NCBI GenBank assembly: GCA_963792205.1
Contig: CAWBVI010000010.1
Location: forward strand, 1 to 64,000
Length of the DNA stretch: 64,000 nucleotides
Source: DATDAH01 sp963792205
Lineage (GTDB): Bacteria > Actinomycetota > Acidimicrobiia > Acidimicrobiales > DATDAH01
Reading direction: 5' to 3'
Notes under the pieces: generated by a model
Told to the model about the DNA's origin: nothing
Database searches by the model: none
The model's input: the letters and a program-made list of their open reading frames with translations, nothing else
Position numbers and translations under genes: made by a program
Shown: positions 16,411 through 24,584 of the stretch, in pieces
Position numbering within the stretch: position 1 is the first letter of the stretch
Layout of the letters: each line of letters begins with the position of its first letter

Positions 16411-17553
16411 TCAGCTCAGGGCGGCGAGCAGGGCGTCCACCACGCGGTCGGCGTCGTCGACCGTCATCGCGTTGTGGACCGGCAGGCGCAGGAGCCGGCC
16501 CGCGACCTCGTCGGTCACCGGGCAGTCCGTGTCGTAGGCCCGGAACCGCCGCCCGCCGTCGCTGTCGTGGAGCGGGACGAAGTGGAACGCGGCCCGCACG
16601 CCCCCTTCGGCCAGGGACTTCGACACCCGGGTCCGGGTGTCGGGCCCGTCCAGCAGCACGTGGTACAGGTGGTAGGCGTAGTCCCGCCCGCCCGGCATCG
16701 CCGGCACCTCGAAGCCCAGGGCCGCGGCCGCCGGTTCCAACCGGGCCTGGTACCGCTCGACCACGGCCCGGCGCTTGGACAGGATCGCTTCCCGGGCCTC
16801 GAGCTGGCCCAGCAGGTAGGCGGCCAGGATGTCCGACATCCCGAAGGACGAGCCGGTGTCCCGCCACGTGTACTTGTCCACCCGTCCGTCCTCGAAGGCC
16901 CGCCGGTCCGTCCCCTTCTCGTAGAGGACGTTGGCCCGGTCGACGTCGGCCGGGTCGTTCAGGACCAAGGCGCCGCCCTCGCCGCAGGTGAAGCTCTTGG
17001 TCTCGTGGAAGCTGACCGCCGACATGCGGCCGAAGCTGCCGAGGGGCCGACCGTCGAGGCGCCCGAACAGGCCATGGGCGTTGTCCTCGATCAGGTCGAT
17101 GCGGTCGTGGTCGCCCAGCACCGACCGGAGCCCCGGGATGTCACAGCCCACGCCCGCGTAGTGCACCGCGACCACCGCCCGGGTGGTGTCGTCGACGAGC
17201 TCGGCGACGTGGTGCGGGTCGATGCCCAGGGTCTCGCGCTCGATGTCGGCGAAGACGATGCGGGCGTCCTCCCGGATGAAGGCCAGGGCGCTCGAGACGA
17301 AGGTGAACGAGGGCACGATCACCGTGTCCCCCGGCTCGAGGCGCAGGAGCATGGCCGCCATCTCGAGGGCGTCGGTGCACGAGGTGGTGAGCAGCACGCC
17401 GGCGGCGTCCAGCTCGTCGGCCAGCAGGCTCGTCACCTGCTTGGCGAACGGGCCGTTCATCGAGGTGTGGCCGCCGAGCACGGCCTGCTGGACGTACTCG
17501 ACCTCGCGGCCCTCGAGGGTCGGTTGGTTGAAGCGGATCTCGGGTTCAGGCAT
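16411..17553 (-). CDS. wecE: dTDP-4-oxo-6-deoxyglucose aminotransferase, WecE-like
   Basis: A 380-residue DegT/DnrJ/EryC1 family PLP aminotransferase closely resembling WecE of the enterobacterial common antigen pathway, which makes dTDP-4-amino-4,6-dideoxygalactose. Motifs: IRFNQPTLEGREVEYVQQA at the N terminus, LTTSCTDALEMAAMLL, GDTVIVPSFTFVSSALAF, VHYAGVGCDI, EDNAHGL, the PLP lysine in SFHETKSFTCGEGG, VDKYTWRDTGSSFGMSDI and HFVPLHDS. The start MPEPEIRFN is chosen because upstream codons belong to the overlapping sulfotransferase gene (8-base overlap). It is last in the minus-strand operon from 20876 and supplies an amino sugar for the surface glycan. Confidence 0.92.
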   Translation of the reverse strand: MPEPEIRFNQPTLEGREVEYVQQAVLGGHTSMNGPFAKQVTSLLADELDAAGVLLTTSCTDALEMAAMLLRLEPGDTVIVPSFTFVSSALAFIREDARIVFADIERETLGIDPHHVAELVDDTTRAVVAVHYAGVGCDIPGLRSVLGDHDRIDLIEDNAHGLFGRLDGRPLGSFGRMSAVSFHETKSFTCGEGGALVLNDPADVDRANVLYEKGTDRRAFEDGRVDKYTWRDTGSSFGMSDILAAYLLGQLEAREAILSKRRAVVERYQARLEPAAAALGFEVPAMPGGRDYAYHLYHVLLDGPDTRTRVSKSLAEGGVRAAFHFVPLHDSDGGRRFRAYDTDCPVTDEVAGRLLRLPVHNAMTVDDADRVVDALLAALS

Positions 17554-18295
17554 GGGTCCAGGCGTCGATCGGCCGACCCAGCCATGCGGCCAGCTCGGCG
17601 TTGGCGTCGGCGAACCAGGCGGCCAGGCGGGCCCGGGTGCCGGCGTCGAGGGCAGTGGCGTCCTCACTGGCATTGTGCCGCTCGCGGGCCGAGAAGGGGG
17701 GCCCGGGGTCGAGCCCGAGGAAGGTCTCCAGCTCCCGGAACGCATCCGGCGACGCCAGCAGCTCCTCGAGGATCACCACGTGGAGGGCCTCACGGCCGAA
17801 GGTCTCGTCCCAGCGGCGGAGGTCGTCGACGTAGCGGCCCCGCGACAGGTACCGGTACGGGGAGACGGACATGACCGCGTCGTCATACGGTCGCCGTTCG
17901 GCTTCGAGGTCGAAGGCCTGGTCGACGGGCAGGTCCTCGACCCCCTCGCCCCGCGAGAAGCGGTAGTGCGAGAGGGCCCGGTCCACCGGGTCGCGCAGCA
18001 CGACCACGATCTTCGCTGAGGGGAAGGCGGCGTGGATCTGGCGGCACGCGAGATCGGACTCGAGGTAGCTCGTGCTCTTCTCGCAGCGCAGGCGGGTGCC
18101 CGGGACGACGTGGGCGTAGTAGCGGCGCACGTACTCGTCGACGCCGTCCGCGGCGTCGGGGTCGAGGAACCACTTCGGCTCGGGGCGCCGGGGCTGGGCC
18201 ATGGCCACCTGCGGGTGCCGCTCCAGCGCCGTGGCCAGGCTGGTCGTCCCGCACCGCTGGGCCCCGACGATGAAGGCCTGGTCAGGCGCGGCCAT
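17546..18295 (-). CDS. PAPS-dependent sulfotransferase
   Basis: A 249-residue cytoplasmic sulfotransferase. The 5'-phosphosulfate loop is FIVGAQRCGTTSLATAL at the N terminus, and the 3'-phosphate-binding segment is VVVLRDPVDRALSHYRFSRG with the Arg and Ser typical of the family. KSTSYL and LSRGRYVDDLRRWDETFG follow, as in heparan N-sulfotransferase-like bacterial enzymes. It probably sulfates the sugar chain or lipid made by this locus, using PAPS. It overlaps the glycosyltransferase upstream by 14 bases and wecE downstream by 8. Confidence 0.9.
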   Translation of the reverse strand: MAAPDQAFIVGAQRCGTTSLATALERHPQVAMAQPRRPEPKWFLDPDAADGVDEYVRRYYAHVVPGTRLRCEKSTSYLESDLACRQIHAAFPSAKIVVVLRDPVDRALSHYRFSRGEGVEDLPVDQAFDLEAERRPYDDAVMSVSPYRYLSRGRYVDDLRRWDETFGREALHVVILEELLASPDAFRELETFLGLDPGPPFSARERHNASEDATALDAGTRARLAAWFADANAELAAWLGRPIDAWTHA

Positions 18296-19220
18296 CGACC
18301 CGGTCGGCCACGAGGTACGACCGGCGATCGGTCACCTGGCGCAGGGTCCGGACCATGTACTCACCCAGCATGGAGAGCATGGCGATGGCCACGCCGTTGA
18401 GGAAGGCCAGGAGCACGATGACCGTCGTCCACCCCTCGACCTGCGAGCCCGCCACGATGCCGTGCACGAGGTAGACGGCGCCGACCACGAAGCTGCCGAA
18501 GGCCACCAGCGCGCCCATCGTCGCCGTGAACTGCAGGGGCGCCGGCGAGTAGCTGAAGAGGATGCGCACGACGAGGCTGATGATCTTGCGCAGGTTGTAG
18601 GTGCTCTGCCCGCCCGCCCGGGGCAGGTGGCGGACGTCGGCGTTGGCCGGCGAGGCCGAGTAGAGCAGCGCCTGGCCGGTGACGTACGGGAACGTGTTGC
18701 CCGAGTCCAGGATGCGGAGGGCGACGTCGCGGTGCAGGAGCCGGAAGTTGGTGACCGCCAGGTCCTTGGGCTTGCCGAAGATGCGGCGGTTCATCCAGCC
18801 CATGAGGCGGGTGCCGATGGCCCGACTGAGCGAGCTCTTCTTGCGGTCGAAACGGCCGAAGACCACGTCGTGGCCGCCCGCCTCGGCGACGTCGATGAGC
18901 GCGCCGATCTCGTCGGCCGGGTTCTGGCCGTCGTCGTCCATGGTGACGATCCACTCGCCCCGGGCCTCGGCGAAGCCGGCCAGGTTGGCGTTGTGCTGGC
19001 CGTAGTTGCGGAGGAACTTGACGGCGACGACGCGGGGATCGGCGGTGGCCAGGTCCCGGATGACCTCCCAGCTGCCGTCCTCGCCGCCGTCGTTCACGAG
19101 GATGACCTCGAAGGTGTCGCCGCGGCCCTCGAAGAAGGTGATCACGTCCTTCACGGTGGCGGCGACGATGTCCCGGCTGTTGAAGACGGGGATGACGACG
19201 GAGTACGTCGGGTCAGCCAC
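18282..19220 (-). CDS. GT2 polyprenyl-phosphate glycosyltransferase (GtrB/ArnC-like)
   Basis: A 312-residue family 2 glycosyltransferase with YSVVIPVFNSRDIV, VILVNDGGEDGSWEVI, RNYGQHNANLAG and the metal motif VTMDDDGQNP, followed by two C-terminal membrane segments (about residues 230-255 and 267-290) as in GtrB, ArnC and DPM1-like enzymes. These attach a nucleotide sugar to undecaprenyl or decaprenyl phosphate on the inner face. The lipid-linked product would be the donor expected for the GT-C-like proteins across the convergent boundary. GTG start, overlapping the methyltransferase upstream by 8 bases. Confidence 0.9.
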   Translation of the reverse strand: MADPTYSVVIPVFNSRDIVAATVKDVITFFEGRGDTFEVILVNDGGEDGSWEVIRDLATADPRVVAVKFLRNYGQHNANLAGFAEARGEWIVTMDDDGQNPADEIGALIDVAEAGGHDVVFGRFDRKKSSLSRAIGTRLMGWMNRRIFGKPKDLAVTNFRLLHRDVALRILDSGNTFPYVTGQALLYSASPANADVRHLPRAGGQSTYNLRKIISLVVRILFSYSPAPLQFTATMGALVAFGSFVVGAVYLVHGIVAGSQVEGWTTVIVLLAFLNGVAIAMLSMLGEYMVRTLRQVTDRRSYLVADRVDGRA

Positions 19221-20025
19221 GGTGGGCCACCACGAGGAGGCTGGTCCCGGTGCGCCGGGGGCGGCGCCGGAGCGAGGTCCGCTCCCGGGCGAGGAGCCGG
19301 TCGAGGGCGCCGGCCGCGCGGCCGTTGCCGCTGGTCGGGTCGGTGACCGTGGCCCCGGCGGGCGTCGACGAGCGCTGGAGGACGCGGCGCACGGCCATCG
19401 GGCCGAGCAGGGCGGCGAAGAACGAGCTGAGGTGGTCGACGCTGAACCCGGCGTCGGTCACGACCTGGCGCAGGGCGGTCGTCGTGTAGCGCCGCTGGTG
19501 ACCGGCTTCCTCGTCGTGCGCCGACCACAGGCCCGGGTGCTTCGGCACGGTGAGGTAGAGGCGGCCGCCGGGCACGAGGAGGTCGTGGACGAGGCGGAGC
19601 TGGCCGACGTCGTCGTCGAGGTGCTCGATCACGTCGAACATCCCCACCGCGGGGAGAGAACCGGCCGGGAACCCGGCCGCCTCGAGCGTGGAGCAGACGA
19701 CGGGTCGGAGGCCCCGGTCGTACGCCGTGCGCACGGCCTCCTCCACGGGCTCGACGAGTACCGCGGCCTGGCCCGCCTCGACCAGGGCCCGGGTCACGTA
19801 CCCGTTGCCGCCACCGACGTCGAAGACCGGTCCCTCCGGCGGGAAGGCGGCGACGGCATCGGTGACCACCCCGGCGCGGTGGCGGTGCCAGCCCGAGCCG
19901 TCCTCAGCCTCCCGCCAGTGCAGCGAGCGGGCCGAGTCGTAGTGCAGGCCCTCGGCCGCCGGACCGACCCAGAACCCCGGTTCCTTCTCGACCAGCCCCG
20001 TGCCGAGCGTGACCACGTCGCTCAT
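19213..20025 (-). CDS. Class I SAM-dependent methyltransferase
   Basis: A 270-residue protein with SAM-binding motif I VFDVGGGNGYVTRALVEAG, acidic loop VEPVEEA, motif VGMFDVIEHLDDDVGQL and LVPGGRLYLTVPKHPGLWS, followed by HQRRYTTTALRQVVTDAGFS: the layout of Methyltransf_11/23-type small-molecule methyltransferases often found in glycan clusters. A hydrophobic stretch FFAALLGPMAVRRVL is typical of this subgroup. The start at 20025 is preferred over an upstream ATG because it gives an ATGA overlap with the previous gene. Substrate unknown. Confidence 0.85.
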   Translation of the reverse strand: MSDVVTLGTGLVEKEPGFWVGPAAEGLHYDSARSLHWREAEDGSGWHRHRAGVVTDAVAAFPPEGPVFDVGGGNGYVTRALVEAGQAAVLVEPVEEAVRTAYDRGLRPVVCSTLEAAGFPAGSLPAVGMFDVIEHLDDDVGQLRLVHDLLVPGGRLYLTVPKHPGLWSAHDEEAGHQRRYTTTALRQVVTDAGFSVDHLSSFFAALLGPMAVRRVLQRSSTPAGATVTDPTSGNGRAAGALDRLLARERTSLRRRPRRTGTSLLVVAHRG

Positions 20026-20876
20026 CGCTTGACGCACACGTACTCGAAGGCGTCGGGGGCCCGGAAGGGGATGACCAGCTTGTTGAGGAAGTGCACCTTC
20101 TCGAAGAACTTGTCGCGCACGCCGTGGCTCACGTGGGACAGGAGCACGAAGAGCAGGCGCTCGATGCTGGCGTAGGGGCGGTCGCGGCGCCGGGCCACCA
20201 GGTCGAACCCGGCTTCGTCGATCAGGCGGCGCAGCGTCGGGTCGTGGTGGATCTGGCTGGTGTTGGGCACGAGGATGTACCAGCGCGAGCCCATGAGCCG
20301 GCCCCAGAGCGAGCGCCGGTCGTAGGTGTTGAAGGCCCAGACCCCACCCGGCTTGAGCGCGGCGTGGAACTTGGCCATGACCGCTTTCGGGTCTCGGATG
20401 ATCGTCATCACGCCCCAGCTGGCGATGACGTCGTAGGTCGCCGGGGCGAGGTCGACCTCCTCGATCGAGCCCGCCGTCACCGGCACGCCCCAGCGGTCGG
20501 AGGCGTAGCGGGCCATCGGCCCCGAGAACTCGACCCCTTCGGCCTCGAAGCCCGCCGCCTTGGCCTCGGCCAGGAAGAACCCGGCCGCGGAAGCGACCTC
20601 CAGCAGGCGGGTGCCCTTGGCCCGGTCCCGGAACCGTTCGATCCGCCCCCGAGCCGTCCGGCGCAGGAACGTCTCGCCGCTCAGGAACGAGTAGTAGTTC
20701 AGGTTGTCCTCACGACCCTCGAAGAACTCCTCGGAGTCGTAGAGCGTGCGCAGCGAGTCGACCGTCATGCGGGGGTCCGCGTAGAGCGTCGAACAGGTGG
20801 TGCAGACGCCGAAGTGCAGGTCGACGTCCTGGAACCGCTTCTGCAGGCGCTGAGCGACCTCGTGGGCCCCGCACAC
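20022..20876 (-). CDS. SAM-dependent methyltransferase with N-terminal zinc ribbon
   Basis: At least 284 residues. Near the N terminus a CxxC pair (CPVCGAHE) followed by CTTC about 25 residues later forms a zinc ribbon seen in many glycan-cluster methyltransferases. The SAM motif is LLEVASAAGFFLAEAKAAGF with VEFSGPMA, and DVIASWGVMTIIRDP and LKPGGVWAFNTYDRRS complete the fold. The given GTG start cuts into the first CxxC; the same frame stays open upstream to about 20966 without an ATG, GTG or TTG. The real start is therefore upstream, or an indel hides it. First gene of the operon that continues to wecE. Confidence 0.8.
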   Translation of the reverse strand: MCGAHEVAQRLQKRFQDVDLHFGVCTTCSTLYADPRMTVDSLRTLYDSEEFFEGREDNLNYYSFLSGETFLRRTARGRIERFRDRAKGTRLLEVASAAGFFLAEAKAAGFEAEGVEFSGPMARYASDRWGVPVTAGSIEEVDLAPATYDVIASWGVMTIIRDPKAVMAKFHAALKPGGVWAFNTYDRRSLWGRLMGSRWYILVPNTSQIHHDPTLRRLIDEAGFDLVARRRDRPYASIERLLFVLLSHVSHGVRDKFFEKVHFLNKLVIPFRAPDAFEYVCVKR

Positions 20877-21005
20877 CGGACACGGCGTGGGTTCGAAGTC
20901 GAGGGCGCCGAGGGGTCGGAACTGCGGCGCGTCGTTGTCGGGTTCAGCGCTGATGGTGGTCTCCGGTCACTCGGATCGGTGGGACGGGCGCACCGAGGCT
21001 ACCGG

Positions 21006-21764
21006 TCAGGGTGCGAGCAGGGCTCGGGCCACCAGATCGGTGCCCGCCGCCGTGAGGATGGCCAGGTAGAGCAGGCCGGTGGCGGCCATGACCGCCGAGT
21101 ACTGCTTCTCCCGCAGGGCCAGCCGGGTGACGATGAGGAGGGCGAGGGTGGTCACCGCGCTCATGATCCAGAACCAGCCCAGCATCCCGCCGTAGCCGTC
21201 GTCGATCGTGCCGTTCAGGACCGACACCATGCCGGTCGGCCACAGGAGCACGACGATCTCTGGGAACCACAGGACCGTGGCGATCTTCAGCAGCTCGTAG
21301 AGGGGGTCCCGCGACAGGCCCGGCTGCACCAGGTACCAGTGGCCCAGGAGCATGGCGTCGGTGATGGCGCCGAGGAAGGCGGCCCCAACGACGACCCGGG
21401 CCACCGCCAGCGCATCGGGACCGCCGGCCGCGAGGCCCGCCGCCACCAGCCCCACCAGGCCGATCAGGGGCGCCGGAAGGTCGAGCCAGGCCGGGAGGGC
21501 CTCCGGGCCGTCGGCCCGGCGGCGCACGGACCACCCCAGCGCGACCAGCACGGCCAGGATCACGCCCGCGGCGGAGACCTCGCGCACCGGCACGGGATCG
21601 GTCTGCAGCCCGACGAGGAGGGCGCCGGCCGCGACCGTCCCCCAGACGCCGCGCAACAGCCAGCCGTAGCCGATGCCGAGCAGCCGGCGGCGGGTGGTGA
21701 CCCAGCAGAAGGCCAGGCCCCCCACCGCCCACTGCAGGAGGACGGTCGCGCCGTCGAAGTCCAT
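21006..21764 (-). CDS. Conserved integral membrane protein of unknown function
   Basis: A 252-residue protein with about seven or eight predicted membrane segments, for example LLQWAVGGLAFCWV, GALLVGLQTD, APLIGLVGLVAAGLAAGG and MSAVTTLALLIVTRLAL. The loop DAMLLGHWYLVQPGLSRDPL holds a His-Trp-Tyr motif within a helix, a possible cofactor or metal site. I do not recognise a functional family. It starts 9 bases after the peptidase stop, so it is probably co-transcribed with pepQ and possibly the lipoate operon further upstream. Confidence 0.75.
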   Translation of the reverse strand: MDFDGATVLLQWAVGGLAFCWVTTRRRLLGIGYGWLLRGVWGTVAAGALLVGLQTDPVPVREVSAAGVILAVLVALGWSVRRRADGPEALPAWLDLPAPLIGLVGLVAAGLAAGGPDALAVARVVVGAAFLGAITDAMLLGHWYLVQPGLSRDPLYELLKIATVLWFPEIVVLLWPTGMVSVLNGTIDDGYGGMLGWFWIMSAVTTLALLIVTRLALREKQYSAVMAATGLLYLAILTAAGTDLVARALLAP

Positions 21765-21772
21765 CGTGGGGA

Positions 21773-22894
21773 CTACAGCTCGATCAGGTCGTGGGGGACG
21801 CGGTTGAGGGCCTCCGGTCCCGCCGCCGTGGCCACCACGATGTCCTCGATGCGGGCCCCCCAGCGGCCTTCGACGTAGATGCCCGGCTCGACCGAGAAGG
21901 CGTGGCCGGGGACCAGCGCCTCGCAGTTGCCGGCCACGACGTAGGGGTCCTCGTGGGCTTCGATCCCGATGCCGTGACCCGTGCGGTGGACGAACTGCTC
22001 GCCGTAGCCGCCCTCGGTGATCAGCCGGCGGGCCACACCGTCGACGTCCTCGCACGGGGTGCCGACGGTGGCGGCGTCCACGGCTTGGGCCTGGGCGTCC
22101 TGCAGGACGGCGTAGAGATCGCGGAACTCGGGGGGTGGCGGCCCGAGGTGCACGCAGCGGGTGATGTCGGAGCAGTAGCCGACGCCGTCGGCGTCCAGGA
22201 CCGTTCCGCCGATGTCGAACAGCACCCCCTCCCCCGCCTCGATGCGCCGCTCGCCCGGCTCGTGGTGGGGACTGGCCGCGTTCGGGCCGGACGCCACGAT
22301 GACGAAGTTGACCCGGTGGTGGCCGGCCGCGAGCAGGCGGTTGGCGATCTCCGCCGCCACGTCGGCCTCGGTCCGTCCCTCGAGGGCGATCTCGCCGGCC
22401 TGGATCGCCGCCACCACCTGGTCGACGGCTACGGCGGCCCGACGCAACGAAGCCACCTCGGCCGCGTCCTTCACCGCCCGTAGGGGACCGAGCACGGGCT
22501 GGGCGGCGCGGAATTCCGCGGTGCTCAGGCGGGCCTGCAGGTCGAGGACGAAGCGGGCCCAGGTCCGGTCGCCCAGGGCCACGACCTCGGGGGCGCCGGC
22601 GGCGTCGGCCACCAGGGCCACGGGGTCGTCGGTCTCCTCCCACGCCAGCAGGCGGAACACGTCGGGCCGCTCCACCACCCGGGGCGCCTCCAGCCGGGGC
22701 ACGACCAGGGTGGCCTCGCCGTCCCGGGGCAGGACGAGCATCGTCAGCCGCTCCAGCGGCATGGCCTCGTACCCGGTGAGCCACGGCAGGTCGGCCCCCA
22801 CCGACAGCAACATCACATCGACCCCGTGCCGCTCCATCTCGGCCCGCACCCGCTCGACCCGCCCGGCGAACCCCGCCCCGTTCTGGGTACTCAC
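21773..22894 (-). CDS. pepQ: M24 family metallopeptidase, Xaa-Pro dipeptidase-like
   Basis: A 373-residue aminopeptidase-P/prolidase-type enzyme. The N-terminal creatinase-like domain contains VRAEMERHGVDVMLLSVGAD and LPWLTGYEAMP. The catalytic pita-bread domain carries all five metal ligands: Asp in FDIGGTVLDADGVGYCSDIT (both Asp), His in GHGIGIEAHEDP, Glu in SVEPGIY and Glu in ARIEDIVV. The likely start is the GTG at 22894, which lies inside the first copy of a 49-nt palindromic repeat, so the first five residues VSTQN are encoded by the repeat. The next in-frame GTG would remove about 14 residues of the first helix. Confidence 0.85.
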   Translation of the reverse strand: MSTQNGAGFAGRVERVRAEMERHGVDVMLLSVGADLPWLTGYEAMPLERLTMLVLPRDGEATLVVPRLEAPRVVERPDVFRLLAWEETDDPVALVADAAGAPEVVALGDRTWARFVLDLQARLSTAEFRAAQPVLGPLRAVKDAAEVASLRRAAVAVDQVVAAIQAGEIALEGRTEADVAAEIANRLLAAGHHRVNFVIVASGPNAASPHHEPGERRIEAGEGVLFDIGGTVLDADGVGYCSDITRCVHLGPPPPEFRDLYAVLQDAQAQAVDAATVGTPCEDVDGVARRLITEGGYGEQFVHRTGHGIGIEAHEDPYVVAGNCEALVPGHAFSVEPGIYVEGRWGARIEDIVVATAAGPEALNRVPHDLIEL

Positions 22895-22989
22895 GCTTGT
22901 TCCCTCGACAAGTCTGAGTACCCAGAACCGGAGCGCACCCGTTCTGGGTACTCGGGTTTGTCCCCTGAACAAGTCTCAGTACCCAGAAT
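22880..22989 (+). repeat. 49-nt palindrome doublet A
   Basis: Two 49-nt near-palindromes, 22880-22928 and 22941-22989, separated by 12 bases. Each has outer arms GTTCTGGGTACT and AGTACCCAGAAC (last base T in the second copy), an inner arm around CTTGT/ACAAG and a loop with YCCC. The doublet lies between the lipBA stop and the pepQ start, both minus strand. The first copy overlaps the first five codons of pepQ. Confidence 0.95.
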
Positions 22990-23006
22990 CATCGTGGTCA
23001 GCGGGG

Positions 23007-24584
23007 TCAGACGGCGGGGGCGGCGGCGGGGCGGCCGGCGTCGGCGGCCTCGCGGGCGTGGTAGCTGGAGCGGACGAGGGGGCCGGCCTCGACGTGGGCC
23101 AGGCCGAGGGCCTCGCCGGCCACCCGGAGCCGGTCGAACTCGTCGGGGGTCCACCACCGCTTGACCGGGAGGTGGGCGGCCGAGGGCCGGAGGTACTGGC
23201 CGAGGGTCACGATGTCGACACCGACGCCCCGCAGGTCGGCCAGGGCGGCCACCACCTCGTCCTCGGTCTCGCCGAGGCCGAGGATCAGGCCGGACTTGGT
23301 GGTCAGGCCGGCCGCCCGGGCCCGGGCCAGCACGGCCAGGCTCCGGGCGTAGGACGCCGACGGCCGCACGGCCCGCTGGAGCCGGGCCACCGTCTCGAGG
23401 TTGTGGTTCAGCACGTCGGGCCGGGTGGCGAAGACCAGGTCGAGCGCGGTCGGGTCGCCCTTGGCGTCGGGGATCAGCACCTCGACCTCGGTGCCCGGCG
23501 TCCGCCGCCGGATGGCTGCGATCGTGCGGGCGAACTGGCCCAGCCCCCCGTCGGGCAGGTCGTCGCGCGCCACGGCGGTGAGCACGGCGAAGCGCAGCCC
23601 CATGCCGGCGACGGCCTCGGCCACGCGCTCGGGCTCACCGGGATCGGCTGCTTCCGGCTTGCGGGTGTCGACCAGGCAGAAGCCGCAGGCCCGGGTGCAG
23701 CGTTCGCCGTTCAGCATGAAGGTGGCCGTGCCGTCGGCCCAACACTCCGAGATGTTGGGGCAGCCCGCCTCCTCGCACACGGTGACCAGGTCGAGGCTGC
23801 GCATGCGCTTGCGCAGGGCCCGGTAGTCGTCGCCGAGGCGCATCGGCGCCCGCAGCCACTCGGGCTTTCGCTCGCTGATGGCCAGGCCGCCGATCTTCAC
23901 CGGCTCGTCGGAGGGCAGGCTGCGCACGTCGGCTCGCTCCCACCCGTCGCCGCCCCAGCGCTCGACGGCTCGGGCCGTCACGGCGTCGACGACCGTCGGC
24001 AGGTCGACGTCGATGCCCTCGGCCCGCAGCGACGTCACGCCCTTGTCGGTGATGCCGCAGGGCACGATCCGGTCGAACCACGCCAGGTCGGGGTCGACGT
24101 TCAGGGCGAAGCCGTGCATCGACCGGCCGCGGCTGAGGCGGACGCCGATGGCGGCGATCTTCCGGGGCCGGGCCGAGTCGGGCGCGACCCACACGCCGGC
24201 CAGGCCCTCGACCCGGCCCACGTCGTCGAGGCCCAGATCGGCCAGAACGTCGATCAGCAGCTGTTCGACCGAGCGGACGTAGGCCACGGTGTCGGCCATG
24301 CCCCCGCCCCGCTTCCCGGGAACGGTGAGGATCGGGTAGCCGACCAGCTGGCCCGGCCCGTGGTAGGTGATGTCGCCGCCCCGGTCGGTCCGGACGACCT
24401 CGGCGCCGATCGCCACGGGGTCGACCAGCAGGTGCTCCATCGTGCCCCGGGCCCCGAGCGTGAAGACGTGGGGGTGCTCGAGGAGCAGGAGGTGGTCGTC
24501 GGGCGAGTGGGTGAACAACCCCTGCTGCAGCGCGTGGGCATCGGTGTAGGCGACCCGCCCGAGCCAGCGGACGCGCAGCGGCAT
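23007..24584 (-). CDS. lipBA: LipB-LipA fusion: octanoyltransferase plus lipoyl synthase
   Basis: One uninterrupted 525-residue frame joins both steps of lipoate assembly. Residues 1 to about 215 are octanoyl-ACP:protein octanoyltransferase LipB (VFTLGARGTMEHLL, GGDITYHGPGQLVGYPIL, Lys in PRKIAAIGVRL, MHGFALNVD and catalytic Cys in RIVPCGITDKGV). From about residue 225 it is the radical-SAM lipoyl synthase LipA, with the auxiliary cluster Cys in VCEEAGCPNISECWADGT, the radical-SAM CxxxCxxC in GERCTRACGFCLVD, and the C-terminal RSSYHA. There is no stop or alternative start with a ribosome site at the junction SDEPVKIGGLAISERKPEW. The start codon directly follows the E2 stop (TAG-ATG), so E2 and the enzymes that lipoylate it are co-translated. 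Confidence 0.93.
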   Translation of the reverse strand: MPLRVRWLGRVAYTDAHALQQGLFTHSPDDHLLLLEHPHVFTLGARGTMEHLLVDPVAIGAEVVRTDRGGDITYHGPGQLVGYPILTVPGKRGGGMADTVAYVRSVEQLLIDVLADLGLDDVGRVEGLAGVWVAPDSARPRKIAAIGVRLSRGRSMHGFALNVDPDLAWFDRIVPCGITDKGVTSLRAEGIDVDLPTVVDAVTARAVERWGGDGWERADVRSLPSDEPVKIGGLAISERKPEWLRAPMRLGDDYRALRKRMRSLDLVTVCEEAGCPNISECWADGTATFMLNGERCTRACGFCLVDTRKPEAADPGEPERVAEAVAGMGLRFAVLTAVARDDLPDGGLGQFARTIAAIRRRTPGTEVEVLIPDAKGDPTALDLVFATRPDVLNHNLETVARLQRAVRPSASYARSLAVLARARAAGLTTKSGLILGLGETEDEVVAALADLRGVGVDIVTLGQYLRPSAAHLPVKRWWTPDEFDRLRVAGEALGLAHVEAGPLVRSSYHAREAADAGRPAAAPAV

